This document shows, piece after piece, positions 16,613-25,325 of a stretch of DNA of 64,000 nt (the stretch's first letter is position 1; each line of letters opens with the position of its first letter). The notes beneath the pieces are model-generated. The model was not told the origin of the DNA. It ran no database searches and was given only the letters and a program-made list of their open reading frames with translations. Made by a program: the position numbers and the translations under genes. Origin of the DNA: JAPLST01 sp964397565 (GTDB lineage: Bacteria; Auribacterota; UBA3054; JAPLST01); contig CAYNJC010000003.1 of NCBI GenBank assembly GCA_964397565.1, forward strand, positions 116,537 to 180,536. The letters run 5' to 3'.

Positions 16613-17781
16613 GCGCGCGCAATCCCTTCCTTGCGTGCCGCGGCGGCGACCGCGGCGGCGACGTTGGGCGCGACCGTGCGATCGAGCGGCGACGGCAGAA
16701 TGAACTCCTCACGCAGGGCGTCGGCCGGCACGCAGGCGGCCAGGGCCTTGGCCGCGGCGATTTTCATGGCATTGGTGATATGCCGCGCGCGGACATCGAG
16801 CGTGCCGCGGAAAATGCCGGGAAAGCCGAGCACGTTGTTGATTTGATTGGGAAAATCGGAACGGCCAGTGCCAACGATGCGCGCGCCGGCCGCGCGGGCG
16901 GCATCCGGCAGAATCTCCGGATCGGGATTGGCCATGGCAAAGATGATGGGATGGGCGGCCATGCTGCGCACCATCTCGGCCGAGACCAGATTGGCCACCG
17001 AGACGCCGATGAAGACATGCGCGCCGCGCAGTGCGGTTGCCAGATTGCCGGGTGTATTATCCGGATTAGTGCACGCGAGCATGGCGCGTTTCATGGCATT
17101 CAAGTCGGCGCGGTCGCGCTGCACAATGCCTTTGCTGTCGACCAGCAGGATGTGGCGCGCGCCCAACAGATGCAGCAATTTGGCGATGGCAATGCCGGCC
17201 GCGCCACTGCCGTTAATGACAATGCGCAACGCGGCGAGCGTCTGGCCGGTGAGGCGTAACGCATTAAAAATGGCGGCCAGGGTGACGACCGCCGTGCCGT
17301 GCTGATCGTCGTGAAAGACGGGGATGTCGAGCGCCTCGATCAGACGTTCCTCGACGGCGAAGCAGCGCGGCGCGCTGATGTCCTCGAGGTTGATGCCGCC
17401 GAAGGTCGGCGCGATCATGCAGACCGTTTCGACGATTTTGTCGACGTCCTGCGTGGCCAGGCAAATCGGAAAGGCGTCCACATCGGCGAACGACTTGAAC
17501 AAAATGGCTTTGCCTTCCATGACCGGCAGGGCGGCTTCCGGACCAATGTTGCCGAGGCCAAGCACGGCCGAGCCGTCGGTGACCACGGCGACCAGATTCC
17601 CGCGGCGGGTGTACTCGAAGACGAGTTCGCGATCGGCGTGAATCCGCCGGCAGGGCTCGGCGACGCCGGGCGTGTAGGCCGTGCTCAGATCATCTTTGGT
17701 GGCCAGCGGCGCGCGCGACGCGATTTCAATTTTGCCGTGCCAGTCGTGATGGCGGCGGATGGCTTCTTCCTGATAGTTCAT
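16609..17781 (-). CDS. NAD(P)-dependent malic enzyme (short bacterial form)
   Basis: 390 residues, the length of bacterial short malic enzymes lacking the C-terminal phosphotransacetylase domain. Motifs: TPGVAEPCR, VTDGSAVLGLGNIGPEAALPVMEGK, FHDDQHGTA (metal and substrate site) and the nucleotide loop INGSGAAGIA. It decarboxylates malate to pyruvate with NAD(P)H formation in the cytosol. ATG 17781 was chosen from the fit of MNYQEEAIRRHHDWHGKIE with the family and a GGACGAG just upstream; a frame extension of 23 codons lacks support. It heads a three-gene minus-strand operon. Cofactor preference cannot be read reliably. Confidence 0.92.
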   Translation of the reverse strand: MNYQEEAIRRHHDWHGKIEIASRAPLATKDDLSTAYTPGVAEPCRRIHADRELVFEYTRRGNLVAVVTDGSAVLGLGNIGPEAALPVMEGKAILFKSFADVDAFPICLATQDVDKIVETVCMIAPTFGGINLEDISAPRCFAVEERLIEALDIPVFHDDQHGTAVVTLAAIFNALRLTGQTLAALRIVINGSGAAGIAIAKLLHLLGARHILLVDSKGIVQRDRADLNAMKRAMLACTNPDNTPGNLATALRGAHVFIGVSVANLVSAEMVRSMAAHPIIFAMANPDPEILPDAARAAGARIVGTGRSDFPNQINNVLGFPGIFRGTLDVRARHITNAMKIAAAKALAACVPADALREEFILPSPLDRTVAPNVAAAVAAAARKEGIARA

Positions 17782-17843
17782 ACTCGTCCCGTGCGGGTTA
17801 GCAAGCAAACAGAATCCAAGCGGCATTATTGTAGCAGGTTGCT

Positions 17844-17872
17844 TTGACAAAAGAAAGCTGAAAAGGTATACT
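17844..17872 (+). promoter_or_regulatory. Promoter of tRNA-Ala
   Basis: TTGACA at 17844-17849, 17-bp spacer, TATACT at 17867-17872. The mature tRNA starts 43 bp downstream. The site lies between the divergent malic-enzyme gene and the tRNA. Confidence 0.82.
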
Positions 17873-17914
17873 AGACAGGTACCTGATTATGGCCTGTGCC
17901 ACGAACGCAGGTTT

Positions 17915-17990
17915 GGGGTGGTAGCTCAGTTGGGAGAGCGCCTCGTTCGCAACGAGGAGGCCGAGGGTTCGATTCCCTTCCGCTCCACCA
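17915..17990 (+). tRNA. tRNA-Ala (anticodon CGC)
   Basis: 76 nt folding as a full cloverleaf with CCA encoded. Acceptor GGGGTGG pairs with CCGCTCC and includes the G3:U70 wobble that identifies alanine tRNAs. D-loop AGTTGGGAG; anticodon stem CCTCG/CGAGG with loop TTCGCAA giving CGC, which reads GCG; T-arm with TTCGATT. GCG codons are abundant in the window, which fits a dedicated CGC isoacceptor. Confidence 0.95.
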
Positions 17991-17996
17991 GTTTAT

Positions 17997-18037
17997 AAAA
18001 ATCCCCGGCAGGCTTGTGCCCGCTGGGGATTTTTGTT
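17997..18037 (+). terminator. Intrinsic terminator after tRNA-Ala, possibly bidirectional
   Basis: AAAAATCCCC and GGGGATTTTT form the stem, with an inner GGCA-containing loop, followed by T-rich DNA. The reverse strand also ends in a T-run (ATTTTTATAAAC), and the convergent gene at 18081-19928 stops 44 bp away, so it may serve both. Confidence 0.85.
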
Positions 18038-18080
18038 TGCTGACAACGCCGCATGAGAGCGGGTGGGCACCACGCGCCGG

Positions 18081-19928
18081 TTAGGGCCGGGTCGCCTTGG
18101 CGCTGAATTCCTGCCGCCACTGCCGGTCGAAGTCGGCCAGGCCTGACGGGGTCAGGTCGAAGGTGACGCCGGTGAGTTGTTCCAAGGCATAGCCGATCTG
18201 CCATTTTGCCTCGGCGGGTGCGGCGGCGAGGGCCTGGGTCAAGGCATCGGTGACGGCCGGGGCGGGATTGTCCGCCACACCATAGGTGCTGAAAGCGGAG
18301 GCCGCCGCTTGGATCATGTCCACATCCTGGGCCGCGATGGCCTGGTTGAGCACGCCGATGAGGAAAAACAGGTTGGTCATGTCGGTCGGGGTGCCGTTCG
18401 CGTTGTCATCAAAGTCCGCATAGCTGCGGACCTGCCAGTACCTGAGCATGCCGGGGTTCTTGACATCCGCGGGGCTTCCCCGGCGCAGGGAGTTGCAGGC
18501 CACCTGCCGGAGCGTTTCCTCGCCGGCCACCGGATTGGTGGCCGGGATTTCTTCGCAGCCGATGGTGTACAGCTTGGCAGCCGCCAGATGCGCAAAGCGG
18601 CGGTCCTTGAGCAGCTTGTCGAGCAAGTTGACCGTATTGGTCGCGGGTCCCGCAATGAGCGCCTCGTCCAAGACCATGGCATCCAGCAGACATTTTGTCT
18701 TCGCCTTGCTCAGCCGGGTCAGATCAATGGCGTTGTAGAGTGCGTTGATTTCAGCACCCATGTCGGCCGTGACATTGCCGGACTGCAGGAGAAGATTGAC
18801 CGCCAACAGGCGGATGTAGAACGAGGTCGATTGAAGATTGGCGGCCAGCACAGGCAGGTACGCGACGCCCGTCCAGTCGCAGGCGAGAAGGATGTGCATG
18901 ACAGCCAGCATCCGCTTCTCGTTTTTGGCCTGTTTCACAAGGGCGTTGAGGCCCGCCGGACCGACAATGAGTGCTTGGATGCGCGCGTCTGCAATGACGC
19001 CGGGATGTGCGACCAGATAGCGGGCGATGAACGTCGTGGACTTGCCGGTCAACTTTGCCAGGATTTTATTGTAGTCGGGCTTAGCGGCGGCGCGGGGTGC
19101 CGTTGCGGCGTTGCGCAGCGCGGCGGTTTTCTTGGCCGTCGGCGAGTCCCATTGCGCGTTATAGCAGTCATGCGAGTCTTTGGGCAGGCTGTAGGCGCCG
19201 ACTACGCTGTTGAACTTGCCCAGCAGGGCGCCTTGGGGCGCAGTATAACTGGCGGCAACGGAGAACACTCGTGCAATCGTGCTGGTCCAATGCCCGCAAC
19301 GGGGTGCGATTTCCGCTGTTTCATAAGAGCTGAACCAGCTGCATTCGGTGCCCAAGCGGGCGGTGTCTGCGAGATCCTGGTCGGTGGCCCGGCGCGCAAC
19401 CTCCGGAAGATTGTTGATGTGGCGGTACCATTGCATGACCGTGTAGACTTGCCGGCACATCTCCATGAACGTGCCCACGCGTTTGTAGGGGCGGTCCGGC
19501 TCGTGGGCGGCAAACAAGTGACCCACTTCGCTGCCGTAGGTTTCGTGCGACCAACTGTCGGCGTAGACGTGCAGGCCGATGGCCAGCATGTACTTGTCGT
19601 TGCCGCGAAAGGCCTTGTTAATATTATGCCGGGCAAACCGGCCGTCATGAATGGTCATGCTCTTGTCGTACATGTCGCAGGGAAAATGGTAAGTGCGGCG
19701 TTGCGCGGCGCCGAAAAAGATCTTGCCAGGCTCGGTGGCATCGTTTTCGTCCGTGTATTGGGTGAGGGTTGCCAGTTCGGTTGCCTCGCCTACCGAGAAG
19801 CCGGAGTCGAGCGCCACCATGAAATTGACATAGTAATGGACATCCCGGTCAAAGGCACGGGCGGACATGCAAGTGAGCAAGACTGGCACGGCGACTAACG
19901 ACTTCCAGAAACTGAACATTCGGATCAT
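18081..19928 (-). CDS. Secreted DUF6765-like protein with helical-repeat C-terminus
   Basis: 615 residues with a signal peptide (SLVAVPVLLTCMSARAFD). The N-terminal 250 residues carry the pattern of DUF6765-type proteins: FDRDVHYYVNF, GFSVGEATELATLTQYTDE and LHVYADSWSHETYG, with several His/Asp that could bind metal as in zinc-dependent phospholipase C folds. The rest (about 290-615) is helical with HEAT-like repeats (ARIQALIVGPAGLNALVKQA, STSFYIRLLAVNLLLQSG). GAGG lies 12 bases before the ATG and a promoter at 19998-20026. Function is unknown; the DUF assignment rests on motif memory and should be tested by profile search. Confidence 0.7.
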   Translation of the reverse strand: MIRMFSFWKSLVAVPVLLTCMSARAFDRDVHYYVNFMVALDSGFSVGEATELATLTQYTDENDATEPGKIFFGAAQRRTYHFPCDMYDKSMTIHDGRFARHNINKAFRGNDKYMLAIGLHVYADSWSHETYGSEVGHLFAAHEPDRPYKRVGTFMEMCRQVYTVMQWYRHINNLPEVARRATDQDLADTARLGTECSWFSSYETAEIAPRCGHWTSTIARVFSVAASYTAPQGALLGKFNSVVGAYSLPKDSHDCYNAQWDSPTAKKTAALRNAATAPRAAAKPDYNKILAKLTGKSTTFIARYLVAHPGVIADARIQALIVGPAGLNALVKQAKNEKRMLAVMHILLACDWTGVAYLPVLAANLQSTSFYIRLLAVNLLLQSGNVTADMGAEINALYNAIDLTRLSKAKTKCLLDAMVLDEALIAGPATNTVNLLDKLLKDRRFAHLAAAKLYTIGCEEIPATNPVAGEETLRQVACNSLRRGSPADVKNPGMLRYWQVRSYADFDDNANGTPTDMTNLFFLIGVLNQAIAAQDVDMIQAAASAFSTYGVADNPAPAVTDALTQALAAAPAEAKWQIGYALEQLTGVTFDLTPSGLADFDRQWRQEFSAKATRP

Positions 19929-19997
19929 GGCGATTCCTCATTTCGTCGCGCCGCGCAGCACGCGGGCGACAACTGGGTTAACATGCCTGACCTTATT

Positions 19998-20026
19998 CTT
20001 ATAGCATAATAACGTGTGGAGTTCAA
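19998..20026 (-). promoter_or_regulatory. Promoter of the DUF6765-like gene
   Basis: On the minus strand TTGAAC (20026-20021), 17-bp spacer, TATAAG (20003-19998), about 70 bp upstream of the start codon. Confidence 0.6.
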
Positions 20027-20121
20027 GCCGCGGGTGCTCGCCAACGATTATACCGTGCGAAGTGGACATTTCTGCTGACTTGTAGCTGGGATGAACCCGC
20101 ACGGTATCATCAGGCGTATTA

Positions 20122-20132
20122 TATGGTATAAT
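20122..20132 (+). promoter_or_regulatory. Extended -10 promoter of the three-gene secreted-protein operon
   Basis: TGGTATAAT (TG at 20124-20125, TATAAT at 20127-20132) with no good -35 at 17 bp. GGGAG at 20157-20161 is the ribosome binding site of the first gene. Confidence 0.55.
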
Positions 20133-20169
20133 AATGAATAGGTTCAAGTATTAATAGGGAGAAAAGCGT

Positions 20170-22704
20170 ATGTGGTGGCGAATTATACTATGGGTGGGGC
20201 TTCTGAACGTAGCAGTGGTCCAGGCCGGCGCAGCAGGCGATTGGACGAACTTCTTGTACATTGCGACCTACGGCACCTCGCAGTACTGGGTTGCGCAAGA
20301 CAGCCCGTTTGCGGGCGGTGCCGGCAGCAACGCGTTCAACCACGAACAGGGCATTCTGGCAACGGCCAGCAATGTTTTTGTGATCGACACCGGCAACGAC
20401 CGCATTGTCAAGCTGGGCTACCAAAAAACCACGGTGCTGACGCCGGAACCGTCGAATTTCTGGCAGATGATGTATGTCAGTGAGTGGGGGACGAGCGGCA
20501 CCGCCTCAAACCAGTTCCGGTTTCCAGCGGATGCCTCATTTGGGCCGCAAGGCGAGTTGCTCATTGTGGACTGTTCCAACAACTGCATCAAGTTTACCGA
20601 CACAGCCGGCGCATTTCAAGGCTCGTTCGGCACGCTGGGCAGCGCCACCAACCAGTTTCGCTATCCAAAAGGTATTTGCACCGTCGTGCAGTCCAATAGC
20701 ACCGTGGTGGTCACCAATATTTTCACTAACAGCGTGTGGGTGGTGGTGACCAACACGGTTGTCGACGTGCGCTTCAACGTCGTGGTGGCGGATTCGGGCA
20801 ACGACCGGGTGGTCGAGTACGCTATCGGCACCAGCGGCTGGCAGTTTGTGCGCGCGGTGAGCAATATTGTCAATTATCCGTCCGACGGTATGGCCAAGCA
20901 GCTAAACAAAATCTGGGGTCCCTATGACGTGCTGGTGATTGGCAGTAACCTGTACATCACCGAGGCGGGCCGCAATCAATCCAGCGACTACATCAACGCC
21001 CGGCGCATCAAGGGCGCCAACAACTGTAACCGGTTCATCATGCTCAGCTACTCAAACTTGGTCTATGCCGATGACTGGAACAAGCCGGAGACTTCCAATG
21101 ATGTCGCCTTTGGCGGCTTCACCGGCAATGTCTACCAAGGCATCCGCGGCCTGATTGATTTTGACGGCTTCCTGCTGGTGGCCTGCGCCGATAATTCACA
21201 GAGCCAGTATCTCATTACCGATGATCGCGGCTACATCATTGGCAAGTTTGGCACCGCGGTTATCGGCGGCGCCGTGTCGCCGTCGCCGCTGCCGGGCGAA
21301 TTTGGGTATCCTTACAACTTGGCGAAGATCGGTAGCTTTGTATTCTGCGCGGATTCCGGCAACAATCGCGTCTCGCTGTGGAAGAAAAACGCGCTGCCCG
21401 TATTTGACTATCCCAAGACGAACTACTTCAAGGTGCGCGAGCTGCAGGTTCTCTCGTTTACCGTGCATGCCAAAGATGATGATGGCGATGCAATCACCTA
21501 TGGCGGCACACTGGCGCCGGCGACCGACAGCAAGAACTGGGGCGTCAACTCCGACTACATGAAGTTCAGCATGATTCCCTATCGCGGCAGCGCCGGCACA
21601 GTGTATACGGTCACCTTGACAGCCTTCGACGGGACCGGCACGGCGACGCTGCCGGTGACCATTGAAGTGCAGCCGCTGAACGTCAAGCACAAGAAGTTGG
21701 TCAAGCCGCCCAAGGCCGGGCAGCACCAAGTGTATTATGAAGACTGGGTCTATCCCGCGCTGGGCACCGGCGATCTCACTGACGACGGCGACTTGATTGC
21801 CCTCAAGCTGAAGAAGGGTGTACTCATCAACCACTGGGACGGCAGTGTGCTGAACGTGAGCGGAACCCCGATGGTGGGTGTGTCGGCGAGCCGCGTCAAG
21901 ACGCTGGTGGGCGCGGGCTATGACGGCTTATATGGCGAAGTTGACGCGACCAACGAGCACACCAAAGCCACCGTGGCGCAACTGGATGTGGTCACATCGA
22001 GCGATGCGCTCAAGAGCGTCGGTGTGGCCGGCAGTCTTGGCCGCGTCATCCTGCCGACGTCGCAGTCATTGGGCACGGTGGTGGTGAAATCCGGCAGCAT
22101 GGGCGGCGCGGATGCGCTGACGATCAAAGCACTGACCGTGGCCGGCAAGAATGTGAAGCTGCTGAACAAGCGCTTGGTGGGCGGCAATATCTCCTGCCGT
22201 TATTATCCGGGTGCGTATGCGCGCATTCGTGCGTATGGCGGCGACAAGAAGAGCACCTCGATTGGCAAGATTTCTGCGGCGGGCGGTGACATCACCGACG
22301 TGTGGGTGCATGCCGCCGGGCACATCAAGAGCGTGGCGGTCAAGGCCGGCAAAGACGAGCTGAAGATGCCGGTGGGCGGTGCGTTGCACGGCACCATTGT
22401 GCGTGCGGGCGTGGCGCCCGACACACTGGCTATGCAGCCCGCGGGCGATGTAGTCAAGGTGCAGGCGCAGATGGGTATCTATGACAGCGCGTTGGTCGGC
22501 GCTGCGAATCCCGGCGTCGGCACGTTCGACGGGACAACCATTGATCCAGCGGAGCAATATGTCGGCAGCGTCAAGAATATTGTGGTTGGCAAAGGCACGA
22601 CCATCTCGAATTCGCTGATTATCACGAAGAATCCGATTAAGAAATTGTCGAAACTGCCGATTGACCCGAGCACAAAAGTGATCGTCAACGGCGTCGTGCA
22701 ATGA
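20170..22704 (+). CDS. Secreted NHL-repeat protein with beta-helix-like C-terminus
   Basis: 844 residues with a signal peptide (IILWVGLLNVAVVQAGAA). Residues 20-410 hold NHL-type propeller blades (NVFVIDTGNDRIVKLGY, ELLIVDCSNNCIKF, VVADSGNDRVVEYAIG, FVFCADSGNNRVSLWKK). An Ig/cadherin-like segment follows at about 415-510. The C-terminal 330 residues are short, glycine-spaced, regularly hydrophobic strands suggesting a beta helix (LGRVILPTSQSLGTVVVKSG). No sorting tail is present; it ends ...VIVNGVVQ. Two further secreted genes follow, and the second ends similarly (NLVQ). Likely a surface or matrix protein; the ligand is unknown. Confidence 0.8.
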   Translation: MWWRIILWVGLLNVAVVQAGAAGDWTNFLYIATYGTSQYWVAQDSPFAGGAGSNAFNHEQGILATASNVFVIDTGNDRIVKLGYQKTTVLTPEPSNFWQMMYVSEWGTSGTASNQFRFPADASFGPQGELLIVDCSNNCIKFTDTAGAFQGSFGTLGSATNQFRYPKGICTVVQSNSTVVVTNIFTNSVWVVVTNTVVDVRFNVVVADSGNDRVVEYAIGTSGWQFVRAVSNIVNYPSDGMAKQLNKIWGPYDVLVIGSNLYITEAGRNQSSDYINARRIKGANNCNRFIMLSYSNLVYADDWNKPETSNDVAFGGFTGNVYQGIRGLIDFDGFLLVACADNSQSQYLITDDRGYIIGKFGTAVIGGAVSPSPLPGEFGYPYNLAKIGSFVFCADSGNNRVSLWKKNALPVFDYPKTNYFKVRELQVLSFTVHAKDDDGDAITYGGTLAPATDSKNWGVNSDYMKFSMIPYRGSAGTVYTVTLTAFDGTGTATLPVTIEVQPLNVKHKKLVKPPKAGQHQVYYEDWVYPALGTGDLTDDGDLIALKLKKGVLINHWDGSVLNVSGTPMVGVSASRVKTLVGAGYDGLYGEVDATNEHTKATVAQLDVVTSSDALKSVGVAGSLGRVILPTSQSLGTVVVKSGSMGGADALTIKALTVAGKNVKLLNKRLVGGNISCRYYPGAYARIRAYGGDKKSTSIGKISAAGGDITDVWVHAAGHIKSVAVKAGKDELKMPVGGALHGTIVRAGVAPDTLAMQPAGDVVKVQAQMGIYDSALVGAANPGVGTFDGTTIDPAEQYVGSVKNIVVGKGTTISNSLIITKNPIKKLSKLPIDPSTKVIVNGVVQ

Positions 22705-22738
22705 CGCCACTCCTGTAATCCAAAACCAAGGAATTGAT

Positions 22739-23668
22739 ATGAAAACACTACTTCTCGCCTGCGTATGTATGGTTCTGTCCATCGCAGCGGTGGCCGCACC
22801 CGGCACGCCGATTGCCGGCACCGGCCTGTTGTATAGCGGGCCCGGCACCGCGACGGCGGTGACAGACATGGACACGATCAGAGACCTGCTCACCAACGCG
22901 CCCGCTGGCGGCTTGGCAACCGTGCCACCCGAAACAGTGCTGATCATCGTCAGCAACGCCACCGGCGGCAGCGCCAAATTCTCACCGGCTAACAAGGCGG
23001 ACAACGGCACCTATGCGATCATGATCGACGGGACGCCCAACAAGATTGACGTGGATTGCGGACAGGCCAAGGGCGCCGGTCTGGTGCCGTATATGTATGT
23101 CAATGGCAGTCCGCGCAAGATCATGTTCAAGGGCATGAGTTTTGTGGGCAAAATCGTGGTGAACAATGCCGGGGATGCGACGGGCGTGCACATACAAAAC
23201 ATTTCGAAGAAAGCCAAGCATGCGGGGCCCGTGCTGCTGGGCGGCTTGAGTGACGAACCCGGCCGCATTCGCGCGGTCATCACCACCGGCAAGCTCAAAC
23301 GCTTGCAGTCGAATCATGGCGGCTTTGGTGGCAATTCGCAGCTGGACCCTGGCGTGATTGCGGTCGGCGAGGCCAGTCCTGATGGGCAACTCAAGGCCAA
23401 TCCCAAAGGGCATGTGAGTTTTGTGCTGCTGTGCAGCAAGCTGACGGCGCCCAACGAATATGACTACGCCGGCGCGTATCAGGAGTGTCTGGCGTCGAAC
23501 GCTGTGCTGCCGCGGGTTGTCATGGGCAGTCTAAAAATGTTGAATGCCAAGGCGATTGGTCCAGCCGTCATCGGCACGACGTTCGTCAAACCGATTCCGG
23601 CCAGCCAGATTGGCAAACGCGTCAAGCTGACGAATCCTGTAGTCGGGCAGAGTAATTTAGTGCAGTAA
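22739..23668 (+). CDS. Secreted beta-rich protein of unknown function
   Basis: 309 residues with a clear signal peptide (MKTLLLACVCMVLSIAAVAA). The body is beta-rich and resembles the C-terminal repeats of the preceding protein (KIVVNNAGDATGVHIQNISKK; RIRAVITTGKLKRLQSNHGG), including a similar tail (KRVKLTNPVVGQSNLVQ). AAGGAA precedes the ATG. It is 34 bp from the upstream gene and 40 bp from the next, consistent with one operon. I recognise no catalytic motif. Confidence 0.75.
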   Translation: MKTLLLACVCMVLSIAAVAAPGTPIAGTGLLYSGPGTATAVTDMDTIRDLLTNAPAGGLATVPPETVLIIVSNATGGSAKFSPANKADNGTYAIMIDGTPNKIDVDCGQAKGAGLVPYMYVNGSPRKIMFKGMSFVGKIVVNNAGDATGVHIQNISKKAKHAGPVLLGGLSDEPGRIRAVITTGKLKRLQSNHGGFGGNSQLDPGVIAVGEASPDGQLKANPKGHVSFVLLCSKLTAPNEYDYAGAYQECLASNAVLPRVVMGSLKMLNAKAIGPAVIGTTFVKPIPASQIGKRVKLTNPVVGQSNLVQ

Positions 23669-23708
23669 TCAGCAGCAGGGTACGCATAACAAACCACGGA
23701 CGATAGCG

Positions 23709-24404
23709 ATGAAAAACCTTATGACCTGTCTCGCCATTGGGGCGTTCAGTGTGACAGTGTACGCCGGCGCGGGAGTGACCGGCACCATTGATGCCAGCCC
23801 GTACAATCGGCTGGTGCATGATCTGGCGGCCAACTCACTGGCACTGACGCTGGCGAAATCCGGTGGATCCGGCAGCACCGTGACGGTGTGCACCTTCACG
23901 ATCTTCGATCCCAAAGCGCAGAAGAAAGTGGACGGCGTGCCGTTTGCCGAAGGGATCGGCGCGCAAAATGTGGCGATCACGTATTTCGACAAGAAGTGGG
24001 CCGTACTGCTGGTGGAAACTGCCGTCAGCGATATCTACTGCTCCGTTCAGATTTCCTCGAAAGGCATGGTGGTCTTGGGCTCGCGTCCCGGAACCGAATT
24101 CCGCTTCCGGTTTGCGTCTGGCAAGAATATTGTGTCCTATATCAGCGCCACCAAGACCGTGCAGCTGTTTGATGCGAAATTACAGCCGCGGGGCGTGCCG
24201 GCCACACTGTTGGGCACGCCCAGTGCGCTCAATGCCGGGCGCTATTTCCACTGCGGTGACGGCGCACGCACGCAGATTTGGAAAGTGGACAGCAAGGGCT
24301 TTACCAAGCTGCTTGATGAAGCCGGGGACTACAAGGAAGTCAACGAAGCCAAACGCTTGTGCTGTATTGAAGAGGAAAGCACGCACAAGCTGTGCAAGTA
24401 CTGA
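23709..24404 (+). CDS. Secreted protein of unknown function
   Basis: 231 residues with a signal peptide (MKNLMTCLAIGAFSVTVYAG). Composition is beta-rich up to about 190, followed by a charged helical tail with clustered cysteines (KRLCCIEEESTHKLC). Six cysteines in the mature part could form disulfides. No Shine-Dalgarno is evident. It is the third gene of a secreted-protein cluster starting at 20170; the thi promoter follows 22 bp after the stop. No family recognised. Confidence 0.68.
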   Translation: MKNLMTCLAIGAFSVTVYAGAGVTGTIDASPYNRLVHDLAANSLALTLAKSGGSGSTVTVCTFTIFDPKAQKKVDGVPFAEGIGAQNVAITYFDKKWAVLLVETAVSDIYCSVQISSKGMVVLGSRPGTEFRFRFASGKNIVSYISATKTVQLFDAKLQPRGVPATLLGTPSALNAGRYFHCGDGARTQIWKVDSKGFTKLLDEAGDYKEVNEAKRLCCIEEESTHKLCKY

Positions 24405-24426
24405 ATTGTAGCCGCGGGCGTCTGCA

Positions 24427-24455
24427 TTGACACAGGCGTGCGCGTGTGGTACAAT
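24427..24455 (+). promoter_or_regulatory. Promoter of the thiamine operon, giving a very short leader
   Basis: TTGACA at 24427-24432, 17-bp spacer ending TGTGG, TACAAT at 24450-24455. The predicted start is about 24462, only about 7 nt before the thiF ATG. There is no room for a TPP riboswitch. Confidence 0.78.
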
Positions 24456-24468
24456 TCCTAGTGGAATT

Positions 24469-25077
24469 ATGTATACCACATCTTGGGATCAAGCCGGCGT
24501 ACGCGCGCGGCTGCGCACAGTGACGGTGGGCATTGCGGGCTTGGGTGGCTTGGGCAGCAACGTGGCAGTGGCCCTGGCGCGCAGTGGCGTGGGCCGGCTG
24601 ATTCTAGTGGATTATGATCGGGTTGAGGCCAGCAATCTCAATCGGCAACAATATATGCGCACGGACGTTGGCCGCCTGAAGACCGAGGCGTTGGCCGAGT
24701 ACCTGCAGCGCATCGACCCGGCGATACAGCTTGAGTCATATGCCCTGCAATTGACACCGGCGAATATTCCTGAAATATTCGCCGCGGCGACGATTGTCGC
24801 AGAATGCCTGGATTGGGCCGAGACCAAGGCGATGTTTGTGCGCACCTGCCTGGCAACACTTGTACCGCGCGGCGTCAAGCTGGTGGCGGCCTCGGGCCTG
24901 GCCGGCTGGGGCCCGGCCAATGCGATCACGACCCACGCGGTGAGTCCGCACTTCGCCCTGGTGGGCGACTTGCAGACCGAAGTGCGCGCGACGCCGGTGC
25001 TGTTGGCGTCGCGGGTCGGGATCGCCGCATTGCATGAAGCCCATCAGATCATCCGTTGGATTCTGGAGGAAGATTGA
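24469..25077 (+). CDS. thiF: ThiF-type sulfur-carrier adenylyltransferase
   Basis: 202 residues, the short ThiF form. The nucleotide loop GIAGLGGLGSN is at 21-31, followed by LVDYDRVEASNLNRQQY and the central VAECLDWAETK. ThiF activates the C-terminal glycine of ThiS with ATP for sulfur loading. ThiS follows immediately and ThiG and ThiH are in the same operon, which fixes the role against MoeB/TcdA alternatives. The ATG at 24469 is the first usable start after the promoter. The stop overlaps the thiS TTG start. Confidence 0.88.
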   Translation: MYTTSWDQAGVRARLRTVTVGIAGLGGLGSNVAVALARSGVGRLILVDYDRVEASNLNRQQYMRTDVGRLKTEALAEYLQRIDPAIQLESYALQLTPANIPEIFAAATIVAECLDWAETKAMFVRTCLATLVPRGVKLVAASGLAGWGPANAITTHAVSPHFALVGDLQTEVRATPVLLASRVGIAALHEAHQIIRWILEED

Positions 25078-25289
25078 GCGCGACAGTGATTGATATAATG
25101 GTCAATGGCGAGGCCCGCCGCGTACCGGCGACGACGACCGTGGCGCAGGTAATCGAGACCATGGGCGTCAATGCGGCAACTGTGGTGGCGGAAGTGTCGG
25201 GCACGATCATCGTGCCGGAGCAGTTTGCGACCACTACGCTGGCGGCCGGCGCGCAGGTCGAACTGGTGCGCTTTGTCGGCGGCGGGTGA
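25074..25289 (+). CDS. thiS: Sulfur carrier protein ThiS
   Basis: 71 residues, a beta-grasp protein with IMVNGEARRVPATTTVAQVIE and the required C-terminal Gly-Gly (VRFVGGG). It carries thiocarboxylate sulfur to ThiG for thiazole formation. I chose the TTG at 25074 because GGAGG stands 4 bases before it and it overlaps the thiF stop (TTGA). A GTG at 25086 and an ATG at 25098 are alternatives; the latter would trim the first beta strand. Confidence 0.87.
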   Translation: MSATVIDIMVNGEARRVPATTTVAQVIETMGVNAATVVAEVSGTIIVPEQFATTTLAAGAQVELVRFVGGG

Positions 25290-25290
25290 G

Positions 25291-25325
25291 CGATGAACGA
25301 TGAACGACGAACGATGAACGATGAC
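25291..25325 (+). repeat. CGATGAA heptamer repeat spanning the thiG start
   Basis: Five tandem units: CGATGAA, CGATGAA, CGACGAA, CGATGAA, CGATGAC. Two possible thiG start codons (25293, 25314) fall inside repeat units. Unit loss or gain would move the start frame. Confidence 0.75.

Noticed and set aside
18177..19898. 573-codon plus-strand frame opposite the DUF6765-like gene
   Set aside because: Shadow of the minus-strand gene, which has a signal peptide, promoter and ribosome binding site.
24400..24470. TPP riboswitch before the thiamine operon
   Set aside because: The promoter leaves only about 7 nt of leader and no thi-box (CTGAGA...ACCTGATTT-like) sequence is visible.
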